Counted from the stretch's first letter, positions 37,077 to 46,500 are shown. The stretch: 60,345 nt of DNA from Flavobacteriales bacterium (GCA_029251005.1 JAQXEE010000109.1:1-60345); one strand, 5' to 3'. Numbers and translations: made by a program. The notes: generated by a model from the letters alone, not told the origin.

Positions 37077-37259
37077 TTTTTGTTGTTTTTTTCGTGGTTT
37101 AAAACTCTAAAATGAGTCTCATGCAAATTACTTAATACTTCCAATATTTAATAATTCTTCTTTCAACAAATGGCTAACAATTTGAATTAAAGTATTAAGG
37201 CTTTTTAGTTTTGTCGAATACAAATATTAATCTATATAGCATAGAGTCAATTATAACAA
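37077..37259. other. AT-rich spacer upstream of polA
   Basis: This stretch must hold the polA promoter, but I see no exact TTTG / TAnnTTTG pair. The closest is AATATTTG on the minus strand near 37220-37228, one base off. No reading frame is visible. It runs without a clear border into the hydrolase pseudogene. Confidence 0.4.
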
Positions 37260-37643
37260 ACCCACCTAACATTCTTGCGTTGCTTGCTTTATTATTAAAA
37301 TGGAATAAGTGAATGCACTCCAACAAGGATTATCTTAGATGCTCCGTTTGTCTCTACTAAAGTCATGGTAAATGGTGCGACGAAACTCTCGATGGAGATT
37401 AGTTATTTTAACTTTACCAGCTTTGAAGTTGCCGATTTAAATAAAGGATTGAACCATAGATTTTTGTGAATGCATGGAACAGATGATAATTCCCTAACTA
37501 TTAAAACACAGCGGAAATTGTTTGCAAAAACTATGCAGATATTGAAGCGCTCACAACAGCACTGCGCATTGATGGAGCACTGCATAGTTGACTTACCCCT
37601 GTTATTATTGTTTCACAAAATACTCAGAATCCTTAAAAAATAA
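37260..37643 (+). pseudogene. decayed alpha/beta-hydrolase gene (C-terminal half)
   Basis: One frame from about 37311 reads RIILDAPFVSTKVMV, then SYFNFTSFEVADLNKG, then FL-stop-MHGTDDNSLTIK. This matches the C-terminal half of a Bacteroidota alpha/beta-hydrolase, where the expected piece is FLWMHG: TGG has become TGA at 37467-37469. About 45 bases later the frame shifts within an A run (near 37525) and continues as NYADIEALTTALRIDGALHS. A second shift at about 37590 restores HSDLP, which would hold the catalytic histidine; the acid Asp is in MHGTDD. The N-terminal part with the nucleophile motif is missing, apart from a possible LALLALLLKW near 37275. Three separate lesions show that it is not functional. 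Confidence 0.7.
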
Positions 37644-38092
37644 CCTTCAAGTTTTGAGCAAAATAATTTAAAAGGACTCTTTCCAGAATTATAAGGAAAA
37701 ACACTTTAGAAAGAAGATGCGCCAGAGCAATATATAACAGAGATATATTCTCTAATAACGCACAAAAAACTGATAGCATGGATATAGTCTTGCTATTGTA
37801 GATCTTGCCGAAAAAGTATCAAAAATAAAGTAAAACGTCAACAAAAGAAATAAAATAAATACGATTTCATTTGAGCTCGTATATTTTACATTGTTCCAAA
37901 CCGTTAATAACAACGGTAAAAAATATCGTTCACACGTTAAACAAGGGTAAAACCTAGTTTACATGAGCGAGAAAAAGAAACCTACTATCTTTTACAATCA
38001 CACATAAAAAATATGTTTAGAAATTTAATAACAGTTATAAAAATTCTCCAGGATGAAAATGTGTTTATTGTTAAGTTTATTACAATCCAAAC
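37644..38092. other. gene-free stretch, probably decayed sequence
   Basis: No frame longer than about 40 codons and no recognised domain. A piece near 37715 reads DAPEQYITEIYSLITHKK in the plus direction, which might be a relic of a hydrolase C-terminus or of another gene, but this is weak. No tRNA, terminator or promoter consensus was recognised. Confidence 0.4.
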
Positions 38093-38968
38093 CTACCTTC
38101 TGTAACTGCCATCAGGTAAGACAGATGGTAGTTTATAAGTAGGATCAGTTAATATATTAAATACCGTTAAATCCATCGACTTTACTAAAGATGGTGTATT
38201 TGCTTTCCACTCGTGACCAATCTCATCATACCTACCTTGAAAATCTTGCGCACCCAATAGAGAAGTTAACGACCAATAAAAATACTCCGTAACTTGACAA
38301 GTATACTCACACGTTTTATCATCATAAGTATACCATGTATTGGAGGGATAACTTGATGGCACATCTTCAAACTGTCCTCCTCTAGCCTTATCCATAGCAT
38401 TAGCAATATCAGAACCTTTTTCTTCGCCAAAAACTGAAGGATACACCTGTGAAAATCCACTATGCGTAATTAAATGTAAAACCTCCTCCAAAGTTGCGTC
38501 AAAAGGCGAATTAAAACTCCAATTTGGATGAATTTCGCTTCCGTACAAATCCTGAAAAATAAATGATCCTTCTAACTCATTTTGACCACGTAAAAACTTT
38601 CTTTTCTTACTTGAATTTTCCTTACCAAAAAGAACCATCGAGGATTGGTTCGCTAACATCCTATCTAAAACTAATTGATTATCAACAACACTGTCCTCGT
38701 CGTTATCAAGGTATTGAGCCATTACATTAGCAGTATGTAATAGGTCTATCTCCGAAACATTTTCTGTAGCGTAAATGTACACACCAAAAACATCCACCTT
38801 TTTGCAAAAAACATTAAAAGGTCTTTTAGGGGAATCATCATTATTAACAATAGTAAAATTATCTTCCTCAATTTTTACAAAATCACATTTAAAAGGGGTT
38901 TTTGGAGCTTTTCGACATGCTGCTAAAACAAAGGTAAAAGCAACTAAAAAAACGAATATTTTTTTCAT
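38093..38968 (-). CDS. putative lipoprotein with possible metal-binding EExxHxxxH motif
   Basis: A 291-residue protein with lipobox LAAC (Cys18). The mature protein begins FKCDFVKIEEDNF and includes VFGVYIYATENVSEIDLLHTANVMAQYLDNDEDSVVDN, whose acidic end looks like a calcium-binding loop (in short: DNDEDSVVD). Around residue 170 is EEVLHLITHSGFSQ, with spaced Glu and His residues that could bind a metal, although it is not the standard HExxH. Four to six cysteines (for example CEYTCQ) may form disulphides. It is flanked by decayed DNA on one side and a 231-base spacer on the other. I do not know the family; a peptidase-like or a structural lipoprotein are both possible. Confidence 0.6.
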   Translation of the reverse strand: MKKIFVFLVAFTFVLAACRKAPKTPFKCDFVKIEEDNFTIVNNDDSPKRPFNVFCKKVDVFGVYIYATENVSEIDLLHTANVMAQYLDNDEDSVVDNQLVLDRMLANQSSMVLFGKENSSKKRKFLRGQNELEGSFIFQDLYGSEIHPNWSFNSPFDATLEEVLHLITHSGFSQVYPSVFGEEKGSDIANAMDKARGGQFEDVPSSYPSNTWYTYDDKTCEYTCQVTEYFYWSLTSLLGAQDFQGRYDEIGHEWKANTPSLVKSMDLTVFNILTDPTYKLPSVLPDGSYRR

Positions 38969-39199
38969 AATCTATTGAGTTAAAAAATAAGGTAAGACAA
39001 TTCCTTCTTTAAAATTTAAACAGCTTAACTCTTTGCCTATTTTTATTTGCACTACATAGAGGATAATTATTTGATTTACCGGCTTATTAATTCGTTCCAA
39101 TAAAAATAATAATACACATAAATCCTTATTACCTTGTTTTAATCAATCATAGAGTCAACTTTAATTGAGTCCTAATTTAACGGGGCAAGTATAAAATAT

Positions 39200-40162
39200 T
39201 TACTTTTCTCGATAAACAGTTTGAATTATCACTTCTGAAACTGCTTTTAGAGTGTTTTTTGAAATATTCTGAATATTATCATTGTGCGTATGCCAGGAAT
39301 GCGCAAAACCTCCTGTTTGGGGGTCACGATGAATGATATCAATACAAGGAATTCCAGCCTGATTTACATAATAATGATCGTCTGTAATCATTCCATCTTG
39401 AATAGATCTAAAAAAACGCCCGTGACCACTCTGTTTTGCAACAGTCCATACCTTGTCTAAAATTGTACGAGCGTATTCAAATGAATAACCTTCATATAAG
39501 AATACAGCATTTGCATCACCAACCATATCTAAATTTATTCCATAAATAGGCTTTAAAGAGTCTAACAGTGTTTCTTTTGCCCAAATTTGGGACCCGTAAC
39601 AAAAAGACTCTGTTGTTTTACCATAGTCCTCTATGTCAAAAAGAACAATATCAACTCCTACATTTGGCATCTGCTCTTTAAGGAGACGAGCGACCTCTAG
39701 TATTACAGCAACACCACTTCCTCCGTCGTTAGCTCCATCAATGGCTTCTTCTTGATTTTGATTATCTTGATCGGCCCATGGCCTAGTATCCCAATGCGCT
39801 GTTAGTAGAACTCTTTTTGCTGATCTCAAGTCTGACCTTGCTATAATATTACGATAATTTAAATTTACTCCATCGTGTGCCAATTGAGTTCCAGTTTGCT
39901 CTTTAACTAAAAATCCATAATTATTTAATTTTGCAACCAACCAATCTGCACATTTTGCATGGGCTATACTATTTGGAGTTCTAGGTCCAAAATCGACTTG
40001 CTTTTTCACAAAAGAAAAAACTGAATCCACATTAACCTTAGGTGTCTTAACTAAAATATATTTAGCTGTGACAATATTCTCTATTTTTTCTTTTGGAGTC
40101 TCAGAACATGCAAAAACAAGAGATGTAATTAAAAATAAAAATACTTTTTTTATTTCGTCCAT
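39200..40162 (-). CDS. lipoprotein M28-type peptidase / glutaminyl-peptide cyclotransferase-like
   Basis: This 320-residue protein has lipobox VFAC (Cys19) and an M28 fold. Zinc and catalytic motifs are LTAHWDTRPWADQD, DGANDGGSGVAVILEVAR, VLFDIEDYG, NLDMVGD and, near the end, HSWHTHNDN. The WDTRPWAD and FDxEDYG forms are typical of the subgroup that includes glutaminyl cyclases, which convert N-terminal glutamine to pyroglutamate, rather than general aminopeptidases. It would act in the periplasm or on the surface. The start codon lies 13 bases inside the end of cysS, so the two are cotranscribed. Confidence 0.85.
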   Translation of the reverse strand: MDEIKKVFLFLITSLVFACSETPKEKIENIVTAKYILVKTPKVNVDSVFSFVKKQVDFGPRTPNSIAHAKCADWLVAKLNNYGFLVKEQTGTQLAHDGVNLNYRNIIARSDLRSAKRVLLTAHWDTRPWADQDNQNQEEAIDGANDGGSGVAVILEVARLLKEQMPNVGVDIVLFDIEDYGKTTESFCYGSQIWAKETLLDSLKPIYGINLDMVGDANAVFLYEGYSFEYARTILDKVWTVAKQSGHGRFFRSIQDGMITDDHYYVNQAGIPCIDIIHRDPQTGGFAHSWHTHNDNIQNISKNTLKAVSEVIIQTVYREK

Positions 40163-41616
40163 TCAGTACCGCTTTTAGAATCTTTGATTGTCACCCCTAA
40201 CTTATTCAGTTCATTGCGTATTAAATCGCTAGTTCCCCAGTCATTATTTGTTTTAGCATTACTCCTCAGTTGGACTGCTAATTTTATTAAATCTTCTTCT
40301 CTACCATCCGAGAGAGAATTGTCCACGTCAATCTTAACACCTAAGATTTTAATAACAAAATCGTTGAATAGTTTCTTTAAACTTTCGATATCATCACCTG
40401 TTAGCGTTTCATTACCGTCCGAAACTGAATTTATTAACTTAACAACATCAAATAAATGTGAGACTAAGACCGGACAATTAAAATCATCGTTCATTGCATC
40501 AGAACATTTTTTCCAAATGGCATTTACATCAAACGATGATTTTTCTGCACCATTTAATAAATTCAAGGTCTCCATTGCATTAACCAATCTCAAATAACCT
40601 TTGCTAGCTGCTTTCAAAGCGCCATCACTCAAATCCATTGTAGAACGATAATGACATTGCATCATCGAAAATCTAACTACAGCAGGTGAATAGGCCTGAC
40701 TTAGTAGTTCCGTTGAACCGTCAAACATTTGCTCAGGTAAAAAATATAAACCTGTACTTTTACTCATTTTTTCACCATTCAGTGTTAACATGTTAGAATG
40801 AAGCCAATATTTTACAGAATCTGTTTTACCTGAATGTGCAGTATTTTGAGCAATTTCACATTCATGATGAGGGAACTTTAAGTCCATACCTCCACCATGG
40901 ATATCAAACTTATCACCTAAATATTTTGTACTCATAACAGAACATTCAAGATGCCAACCAGGGAAACCTTTACCCCAAGGAGAATTCCATTGCATAATAT
41001 GATTTGGACCAGCTTTCTTCCAGATAACAAAGTCTAGTGGGTTTCTCTTTTCGTCCTGACCAGTTAAAACCCTAGAGTTACTTTTTAACTCATCAATTTT
41101 TCTACCTGAAACAGAACCGTAATTATGGATTTTTGAATAACCTTCAACATCGAAATAAACAGAACCGTTAGATTCATATGCAAAGCCATTCTTTATAATA
41201 GTTTCTACGTATTCAATTTGTTCAATTAAATGACCTGTAGCTGTAGGCTCTATACTAGGTTTTAACGTGTTGAATTTATCTAAAATATTATGGAATCCAT
41301 TCGTATACTTTTGAACAACTTCCATTGGTTCCAAATTTTCCAATTTTGCTTTCTTAGATATTTTATCCTCACCTTCATCAGCATCATTTTCTAAATGTCC
41401 AACATCAGTGATATTGCGAACATATCTAACATTGTATTTCAAATAATTTAAATACCTATAAATGACATCAAAAGAAATAAATGTTCTGCAGTTTCCAATA
41501 TGAACATCACTATAAACCGTAGGCCCGCATACGTACATTCCAACATTGTTGTTATTTATTGGAATAAATAACTCCTTTTCTTTAGTAAGTGTATTGTAAA
41601 CTTTTAATTTGCTCAT
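40150..41616 (-). CDS. cysS: cysteinyl-tRNA synthetase
   Basis: CysS (488 residues from the ATG at 41616) charges tRNA-Cys. The class I motifs are HIGN at residues 39-42 (in the place of HIGH) and KMSKS in [11 protein letters not shown]. Zinc ligands appear as the Cys of MYVCGPTVY, the Cys of HLECSVMS, and HHECEIAQ. An upstream extension of 23 residues (MFSIKITFEVTYLLIF...) stays in frame but is AT-rich and not family-like, so I start at [10 protein letters not shown]. The next gene in the operon is a periplasmic peptidase. Confidence 0.96.
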   Translation of the reverse strand: MSKLKVYNTLTKEKELFIPINNNNVGMYVCGPTVYSDVHIGNCRTFISFDVIYRYLNYLKYNVRYVRNITDVGHLENDADEGEDKISKKAKLENLEPMEVVQKYTNGFHNILDKFNTLKPSIEPTATGHLIEQIEYVETIIKNGFAYESNGSVYFDVEGYSKIHNYGSVSGRKIDELKSNSRVLTGQDEKRNPLDFVIWKKAGPNHIMQWNSPWGKGFPGWHLECSVMSTKYLGDKFDIHGGGMDLKFPHHECEIAQNTAHSGKTDSVKYWLHSNMLTLNGEKMSKSTGLYFLPEQMFDGSTELLSQAYSPAVVRFSMMQCHYRSTMDLSDGALKAASKGYLRLVNAMETLNLLNGAEKSSFDVNAIWKKCSDAMNDDFNCPVLVSHLFDVVKLINSVSDGNETLTGDDIESLKKLFNDFVIKILGVKIDVDNSLSDGREEDLIKLAVQLRSNAKTNNDWGTSDLIRNELNKLGVTIKDSKSGTEWTK

Positions 41617-41636
41617 TTCTCTCAAAAATATATTTA

Positions 41637-41664
41637 CAAAAATAAGTAAATAAGTAACTTCAAA
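41637..41664 (-). promoter_or_regulatory. possible promoter for cysS
   Basis: On the minus strand TTTG (41664-41661) is followed after 16 bases by TATTTTTG (41644-41637). Both boxes match the Bacteroidota consensus but the spacing is slightly short. The predicted leader is about 15 bases. Confidence 0.35.
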
Positions 41665-41765
41665 TGTAATCTTAATTGAAAACAATCAGAAGATTAGAAA
41701 AACCAATATAATAGAGTAGTTTTACAAACTGTAAACAATTAGTTTTAATTCTCAAAATTATATTT

Positions 41766-42173
41766 ATGTATCCAGCAGAAATCGTATTACCAATGAAAAA
41801 GGAACTTGTAGACGCAGGATTCCAAGACTTAACAACAATAGAAGATGTAGATTCTGCAATAAGTAGTGAAGGCGGAGTATTGGTCATTATTAATTCAGTA
41901 TGTGGTTGTGCAGCTGGAAATGCGCGTCCAGCAGCAAGATTGGCATCAGAACATCCAAAAGCACCTAAGTTAACAACAGTGTTTGCAGGCTTTGATAAAG
42001 ATGCAGTGAATCAGGCTAGAAAATATATGCTTCCTTACCCTCCTTCATCCCCATGTATGGCATTATTTAAGGATGGAAAATTAGTGCATATGATCGAACG
42101 TCATAACATTGAAGGAAACCAAGCAACCTTGATTGCTGATAGTTTAAAAAGTGCTTTTGACGAATACTTGTAA
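41766..42173 (+). CDS. BrxA/BrxB family bacilliredoxin
   Basis: A 135-residue thioredoxin-fold protein of the YphP/YqiW family. The active-site motif is Cys-Gly-Cys (residues 46-48, in INSVCGCAAGNARPA), with YPPSSPCMALFKDGKLVHMIER as the later conserved segment. In Firmicutes it removes bacillithiol from oxidised proteins; many Bacteroidota make bacillithiol, so the same role is plausible. It stands alone and is followed by a very long hairpin. Confidence 0.92.
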   Translation: MYPAEIVLPMKKELVDAGFQDLTTIEDVDSAISSEGGVLVIINSVCGCAAGNARPAARLASEHPKAPKLTTVFAGFDKDAVNQARKYMLPYPPSSPCMALFKDGKLVHMIERHNIEGNQATLIADSLKSAFDEYL

Positions 42174-42221
42174 TTAAAAATACTTACCAGTAAACAACAA
42201 ACAAAAGAGGTCTTATATTTA

Positions 42222-42278
42222 TCAAAAAGCGTACAAAAAAAGGAATCAATTGATTCCTTTTTTTTGTACGCTTTTTGA
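42222..42278 (+). terminator. very long terminator-like hairpin after the bacilliredoxin gene
   Basis: Two 28-base arms that are complementary apart from one bulged T and no loop: TCAAAAAGCGTACAAAA runs in from 42222, AGGAATCAA meets its complement at the centre near 42250, and GTACGCTTTTTGA ends at 42278. It lies 49 bases after the stop. The T runs are inside and at the end of the stem. It is much longer than a common intrinsic terminator and seems to be two nested palindromes. Confidence 0.65.
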
Positions 42279-43370
42279 CCCTACTAAACCAAATTGCCAA
42301 ATTAGAAACTTATTAAAAGAATCTAATTTGCAAAGGCATGAAGCTTAGAAAACGAGACTCCAAGTGATAGTTAGGTATAAAAAGGCGAATTTAATTACAA
42401 ATAAGATCAAGAATACAATAGTAATCATAGTGAAATAAGATTTTGACTGAATTGGTAACACATGCCACATTAGCCTATTATGCCAAGACTATTGACACTT
42501 CCTAAAGAATTAAAAAACTTAATAAGAAAATCTCAGTGGTGGAAAACTAAATTGATAATTAATAAATGCTCTTTGAAGCAATTATTGATCATGTTGGTCA
42601 ATAAACAGAAAGTCTTTTCGATAAAATTTGGGGTCAATACTAAAAAGTAAACGAATACAGATAGAAGTAAGTATTTACAAATCCGGAGCTCCTTATATTG
42701 AACTAAATAAGGAGTTATCACAAGTAAAACCTATTGTGTAAGAAGTGCGGTTTAATAATATTAGAATGGGGACTAGAAAACAACATTTTCTTTAAGAACC
42801 AGTATTTGTGTTAGCATAGCTATAATAAGTTACATTATTTAAATATTGAAAAAAAGTGTATTTGCTTATAAAAGTTAAGAGAAATAATATCAAACAACCC
42901 ATTTAAAACCCTAGTTACGCTTAGTTCCGAACCTTTACAATGGAATTATTGTTAAGTTCCCTTGAAGTTTTCTTGTGTATTATATTTCATCTTTTAAAAT
43001 CAAATGAACGAACTCATTACATTTTCTTAGTGTCTGACAAATAGATAATAAAGCAATCAGATAGCATAAGTAGAAATAATTTAGTGAAAGAATTAAACAT
43101 AATTCAGCAAGAAATTTATGATTTTATTCTGCAATATTTCAGAAAGTACTTATAGAAACCAATAAGAACACTATAATATCAAACGAATATGATTGTTATA
43201 AAAACCGTTTTACGAGAAAAGATTTACGGAATACTTAAACAAGAGGTTTTAATCCAAAATGAGAAAAAAAAGGGAATTTTATCAGGTGATAAAAAAGAAG
43301 TCAATAGCTATAGCAATAAAATAAAGCACAATACTAATGTTTATTGTATAAATAGCCTAACATTATAAAT
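42279..43370. other. long gene-free region, probably eroded genes
   Basis: About 1.1 kb without an intact gene. The longest credible frame is 42480-42650 (+), 56 codons, beginning MPRLLTLPKELKNL, with no known family. A second piece (42652-42770, +) reads RIQIEVSIYKSGAPYIELNK and carries on after a stop with EVRFNNIRMG, which has coding character and may be a relic. A third (43190-43330) begins MIVIKTVLREKIYGILK. Their scattered frames suggest decay of one or more genes, but I cannot name them. Confidence 0.4.
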
Positions 43371-43399
43371 GAAAAAACCGAAGTAGTATCTACTTCGGT
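43371..43399 (-). terminator. intrinsic terminator after coxA
   Basis: ACCGAAGTAG (43377-43386) pairs perfectly with CTACTTCGGT (43390-43399) around a three-base loop, followed on the minus strand by six T residues. It ends the act-cox operon. Confidence 0.85.
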
Positions 43400-43453
43400 C
43401 TTGTATTATTTTTATAAAATTATTAATCCTATTGTAGGATGTTTAATATTATT

Positions 43454-45211
43454 TTAGTGACCATCATGCTCACCTTCTTTTAAAGGTACATTTTGAGGAA
43501 CATAATCTTCTTCATATCCAGGCTTACTGTAATCGTAAGGCCATCTATATACTGTTGGTAGAGGTCCAACCCAGTTACCGTGTATTCTTCCGACTGGCGC
43601 AGTCCATTCGAGAGAATTAGATTTCCAAGGATTTTGTCCACTTTTTCTACCTTTAAAAATACAATAGAAAAAATTGAAGATAAACAGTAATTGACCTATA
43701 GCCGAAGCAATTGCAAAAGCAGTAATGATAGGATTAATGAACTGAACATCTTGAAACATTTCAAACTCAACATTTGAATAGTAACGTCTAGGAACACCAG
43801 CTAACCCAATAAAATGCATTGGCATAAAAACACCATATACACCTACGAAAGTAACCCAAAAGTGTAAATACCCTAATTTAGGGATCATTAATCTACCGTA
43901 CAGCCTCGGGAACCAGTGATAAACGCCTGCAAACATACCAAAAATTGCACCAGCTCCCATTACAATATGAAAGTGAGCAACAACAAAGTAAGTATCATGA
44001 ACATTAATGTCTAGAGCTGAATCACCAAGAACAATACCAGTTAAACCACCGGAGATAAACAATGAAACCATACCCAAAGCGAACAACATTGCAGGTGTTA
44101 ATCTTAGATTACCTTTCCATAAGGTAGCTAAATAGTTAAAAACTTTGACAGCAGATGGTATAGCAATTAATAGAGTAGTAAATGTAAATACTGTTCCTAA
44201 AAATGGACTCATACCGGTCATAAACATGTGATGACCCCAAACAATAAAAGAAAGAAATGCAATAGCAAGAATAGATAATATCATTGCTCTATATCCAAAA
44301 ATCGGCTTTCTTGAGTTTGTAGCAACAACCTCAGAAACTAATCCTAGTGCAGGAAGCAAAATAATATAAACTTCAGGATGACCTAAAAACCAGAATAAGT
44401 GTTCATATAAGATTGGAGAACCGCCTGTAGCAGCCAAAGGCTCTCCACCTATAAAAATTGAATCTAAGTAAAAAGAAGTCCCCAACATTCTATCAAACAT
44501 CAATAATAAAGCTGCAGATAATAAAACTGGAAATGACAGTACACCCAATATAGCAGTTACAAAGAAACACCAGATAGTTAGTGGTAATCTAACCATAGTC
44601 ATTCCTTTTGTTCTCAAATTGATAACAGTAGCGATATAATTTAATGACCCAATCAATGAAGAAGCAATGAATACAGTCATTGAAACTAGCCATAGCGTCA
44701 TTCCTAAACCAGAACCAGGCATCGCTTTTTCAAGAGCAGATAAAGGCGGATAAACAGTCCAACCACCTGATGCAGGACCTGTTTCAATAAAACAAGACCA
44801 AATCATAATTACTGAAGAAACAAAAAACAACCAATATGACAACATATTTAAAAAACCTGAAGCCATATCCCGAGCACCAATTTGGTAAGGGATTAATAAG
44901 TTAGAGAATGTTCCCGATAAACCACCTGTTAAAACAAAAAATACTATAATCGTACCATGGATAGTAACAAGTGCTAAATACATATTAGGATCTAAAACAC
45001 CTTCTGGCGCCCATTTATCTCCTAAAAAGAAATTTAAAAAAGCAAAACCTTCACCAGGCCAAGCTAATTGAATTCTAAACAAAATCGACATTCCCATTCC
45101 AATTACAGCCATGATAATCGCAGTTATAAGGAATTGCTTCCCAATAATTTTGTGATCCATACTGAAAATGTACTTGCTTATAAATGTCTCGTGATGATGT
45201 GCTCCACCCAT
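43454..45211 (-). CDS. coxA: cytochrome c oxidase subunit I
   Basis: This 585-residue haem-copper oxidase subunit has about 12 spans. Metal ligands and pump motifs are seen: VTIHGTIIVFFVLTGG (haem a His), FWFLGHPEVYIILLPALG (Cu-B His and the cross-linked Tyr), IVWGHHMFMTG (two Cu-B His), and HDTYFVVAHFHIVMGAG (haem a3 and a His). HPEVY with a Tyr marks the A-type oxidases. It reduces oxygen to water at the inner membrane and pumps protons. The gene is the last of the act-cox operon, 53 bases after coxB. Subunits III and IV are not in the window. Confidence 0.97.
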   Translation of the reverse strand: MGGAHHHETFISKYIFSMDHKIIGKQFLITAIIMAVIGMGMSILFRIQLAWPGEGFAFLNFFLGDKWAPEGVLDPNMYLALVTIHGTIIVFFVLTGGLSGTFSNLLIPYQIGARDMASGFLNMLSYWLFFVSSVIMIWSCFIETGPASGGWTVYPPLSALEKAMPGSGLGMTLWLVSMTVFIASSLIGSLNYIATVINLRTKGMTMVRLPLTIWCFFVTAILGVLSFPVLLSAALLLMFDRMLGTSFYLDSIFIGGEPLAATGGSPILYEHLFWFLGHPEVYIILLPALGLVSEVVATNSRKPIFGYRAMILSILAIAFLSFIVWGHHMFMTGMSPFLGTVFTFTTLLIAIPSAVKVFNYLATLWKGNLRLTPAMLFALGMVSLFISGGLTGIVLGDSALDINVHDTYFVVAHFHIVMGAGAIFGMFAGVYHWFPRLYGRLMIPKLGYLHFWVTFVGVYGVFMPMHFIGLAGVPRRYYSNVEFEMFQDVQFINPIITAFAIASAIGQLLFIFNFFYCIFKGRKSGQNPWKSNSLEWTAPVGRIHGNWVGPLPTVYRWPYDYSKPGYEEDYVPQNVPLKEGEHDGH

Positions 45212-45264
45212 GACTATATCAATTGTAAAATATTATCTAATTTATTTAATTACTCGTAATCTAT

Positions 45265-46500
45265 TTACTCAAAAGTTTTTTGTGATGCAATCCACTTGTC
45301 ATATTCTTTTTCTTCAACAACCTCAATGTAAACTTTCATGTTGTAATGTGATGCCCCGCAAATCTTATTACACAAAAGAATGAATCCTGTAGAACCCGGT
45401 GTTTCAACTTGAGATATAATATTTTTATCCTCATCTCTGACAGTTTTAAGGTAAACTTTCCCTTCTTTTATTGCCTTTTCATTAAATTCAGCATTAGTTT
45501 CTTTTGGAGTAAAAGTAAATTCCGTTTTCATTCCAGGAACAGAATTTATTTGCGCTCTAAAATGAGGGAAATAAGCAGAGTGAATAACATCCTTAGATCT
45601 AAATTGAAACTTAATGGTCTTGCCTTTTGGGATTTTGACAACATTATTATTAATTACAATATCATCTTTACCAGCATCATATTTAGCAGGAAACTTTGCA
45701 TAATGATCTAACATTCTATTTAAACGAACAATATTGGCTCTGTAGTTTTTTAAACTCGATTCTACATCATCTAGTTTATCATCCTTATTCCAACCTTCTT
45801 CAATTAACTTTTCGAGCCTAACCGAATCAGCAACAAAACCCTTAATAGAAAGTTGACATTCACCAATTCTTTTTATCATTGCGTCCTTAGTAGCAACACC
45901 AACAGCATTGGAACCATACAATGCAAATGAAGCCTCACCTAAGGTTTGATCAACACCAGCATATCTGGCCGTCCACTTAAATTGTTCAGAAACAAACTCA
46001 ATGTTTAAATCAGGCTCATTTTTTGGATTCATTATATTATCCCAAGTACTCATTCCATATGTAACTAATAGGATTAGAACAGTTGCAGGGACAATAGTCC
46101 AAGCCATTTCTAACCTGTTATCATGAGGAAACCAAAAACCCTTAACACCTGGTTTAAAATAATATTTGAATCCAAACCAAAATAATAACCCTTGAGTGAT
46201 AAAGAATACCGATAATATTAAAATCATAGTAACCTCCATCAAAGTATCTATCTCAGCACCGTGAACAGAAGCAGCAGATGGAAGTAAAAACTTATCCCAA
46301 CCAACAATTTGTGCTATTAGTAGGGCAAAAAAGACGAACCCAAAAATAAGCAATCCTAACGCGTTAGTTTTTATTTCTGAATTTGAAATGGGTTCTTCAT
46401 CAACGCCTTTTAGACCATCAATTAACTCTTTAGCTTTAAGGACTTTCGACAAAGCAACACCTACAAGTAAAACCGCAAAAAGTATAAGTAATAATTCCAT
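45265..46500 (-). CDS. coxB: cytochrome c oxidase subunit II with extra helical insertion
   Basis: The 411-residue protein has three hydrophobic segments: about 2-18, 45-66 and 90-112, with another span at 132-152. The periplasmic cupredoxin domain binds Cu-A through His307 (DVIHSAYFPHF), Cys377, Cys381, His385 and Met388 (CNKICGASHYNM). Between Trp-rich KWTARYAGVD (about 175) and the DDIVINNNVVKI strand (about 280) there is a charged helical insertion of about 65-70 residues (roughly 206-272, including RLEKLIEEGWNKDDKLDD), which is absent from most relatives I know. No haem motif follows the Cu-A domain, so electrons must come from a separate cytochrome c, probably ActE or the ActA domain. 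Confidence 0.95.
   Translation of the reverse strand: MELLLILFAVLLVGVALSKVLKAKELIDGLKGVDEEPISNSEIKTNALGLLIFGFVFFALLIAQIVGWDKFLLPSAASVHGAEIDTLMEVTMILILSVFFITQGLLFWFGFKYYFKPGVKGFWFPHDNRLEMAWTIVPATVLILLVTYGMSTWDNIMNPKNEPDLNIEFVSEQFKWTARYAGVDQTLGEASFALYGSNAVGVATKDAMIKRIGECQLSIKGFVADSVRLEKLIEEGWNKDDKLDDVESSLKNYRANIVRLNRMLDHYAKFPAKYDAGKDDIVINNNVVKIPKGKTIKFQFRSKDVIHSAYFPHFRAQINSVPGMKTEFTFTPKETNAEFNEKAIKEGKVYLKTVRDEDKNIISQVETPGSTGFILLCNKICGASHYNMKVYIEVVEEKEYDKWIASQKTFE

Noticed and set aside
37240-37250. 11-base sequence CATAGAGTCAA repeated at 39148-39158
   Set aside because: Too short in AT-rich spacers to separate from chance; no flanking similarity.
37461-37475. In-frame TGA in the hydrolase relic as a recoded codon
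   Set aside because: Two frameshifts and the missing N-terminal half show that the gene is dead, and no other gene here uses internal TGA.
37403-37585. Minus-strand open frame of 60 codons in the spacer upstream of polA
   Set aside because: It is antisense to the hydrolase remnant, whose plus-strand frame matches a known protein family; the frame has no family likeness.
41617-41685. N-terminal extension of CysS
   Set aside because: The 23 extra residues are hydrophobic, AT-rich and unlike any CysS start, and overlap a possible promoter region.
42480-42650. 56-codon plus-strand frame as a real small protein
   Set aside because: It has no signal, domain or promoter that I can see and lies in a region of apparent decay; kept only as a remark on the gene-free region.
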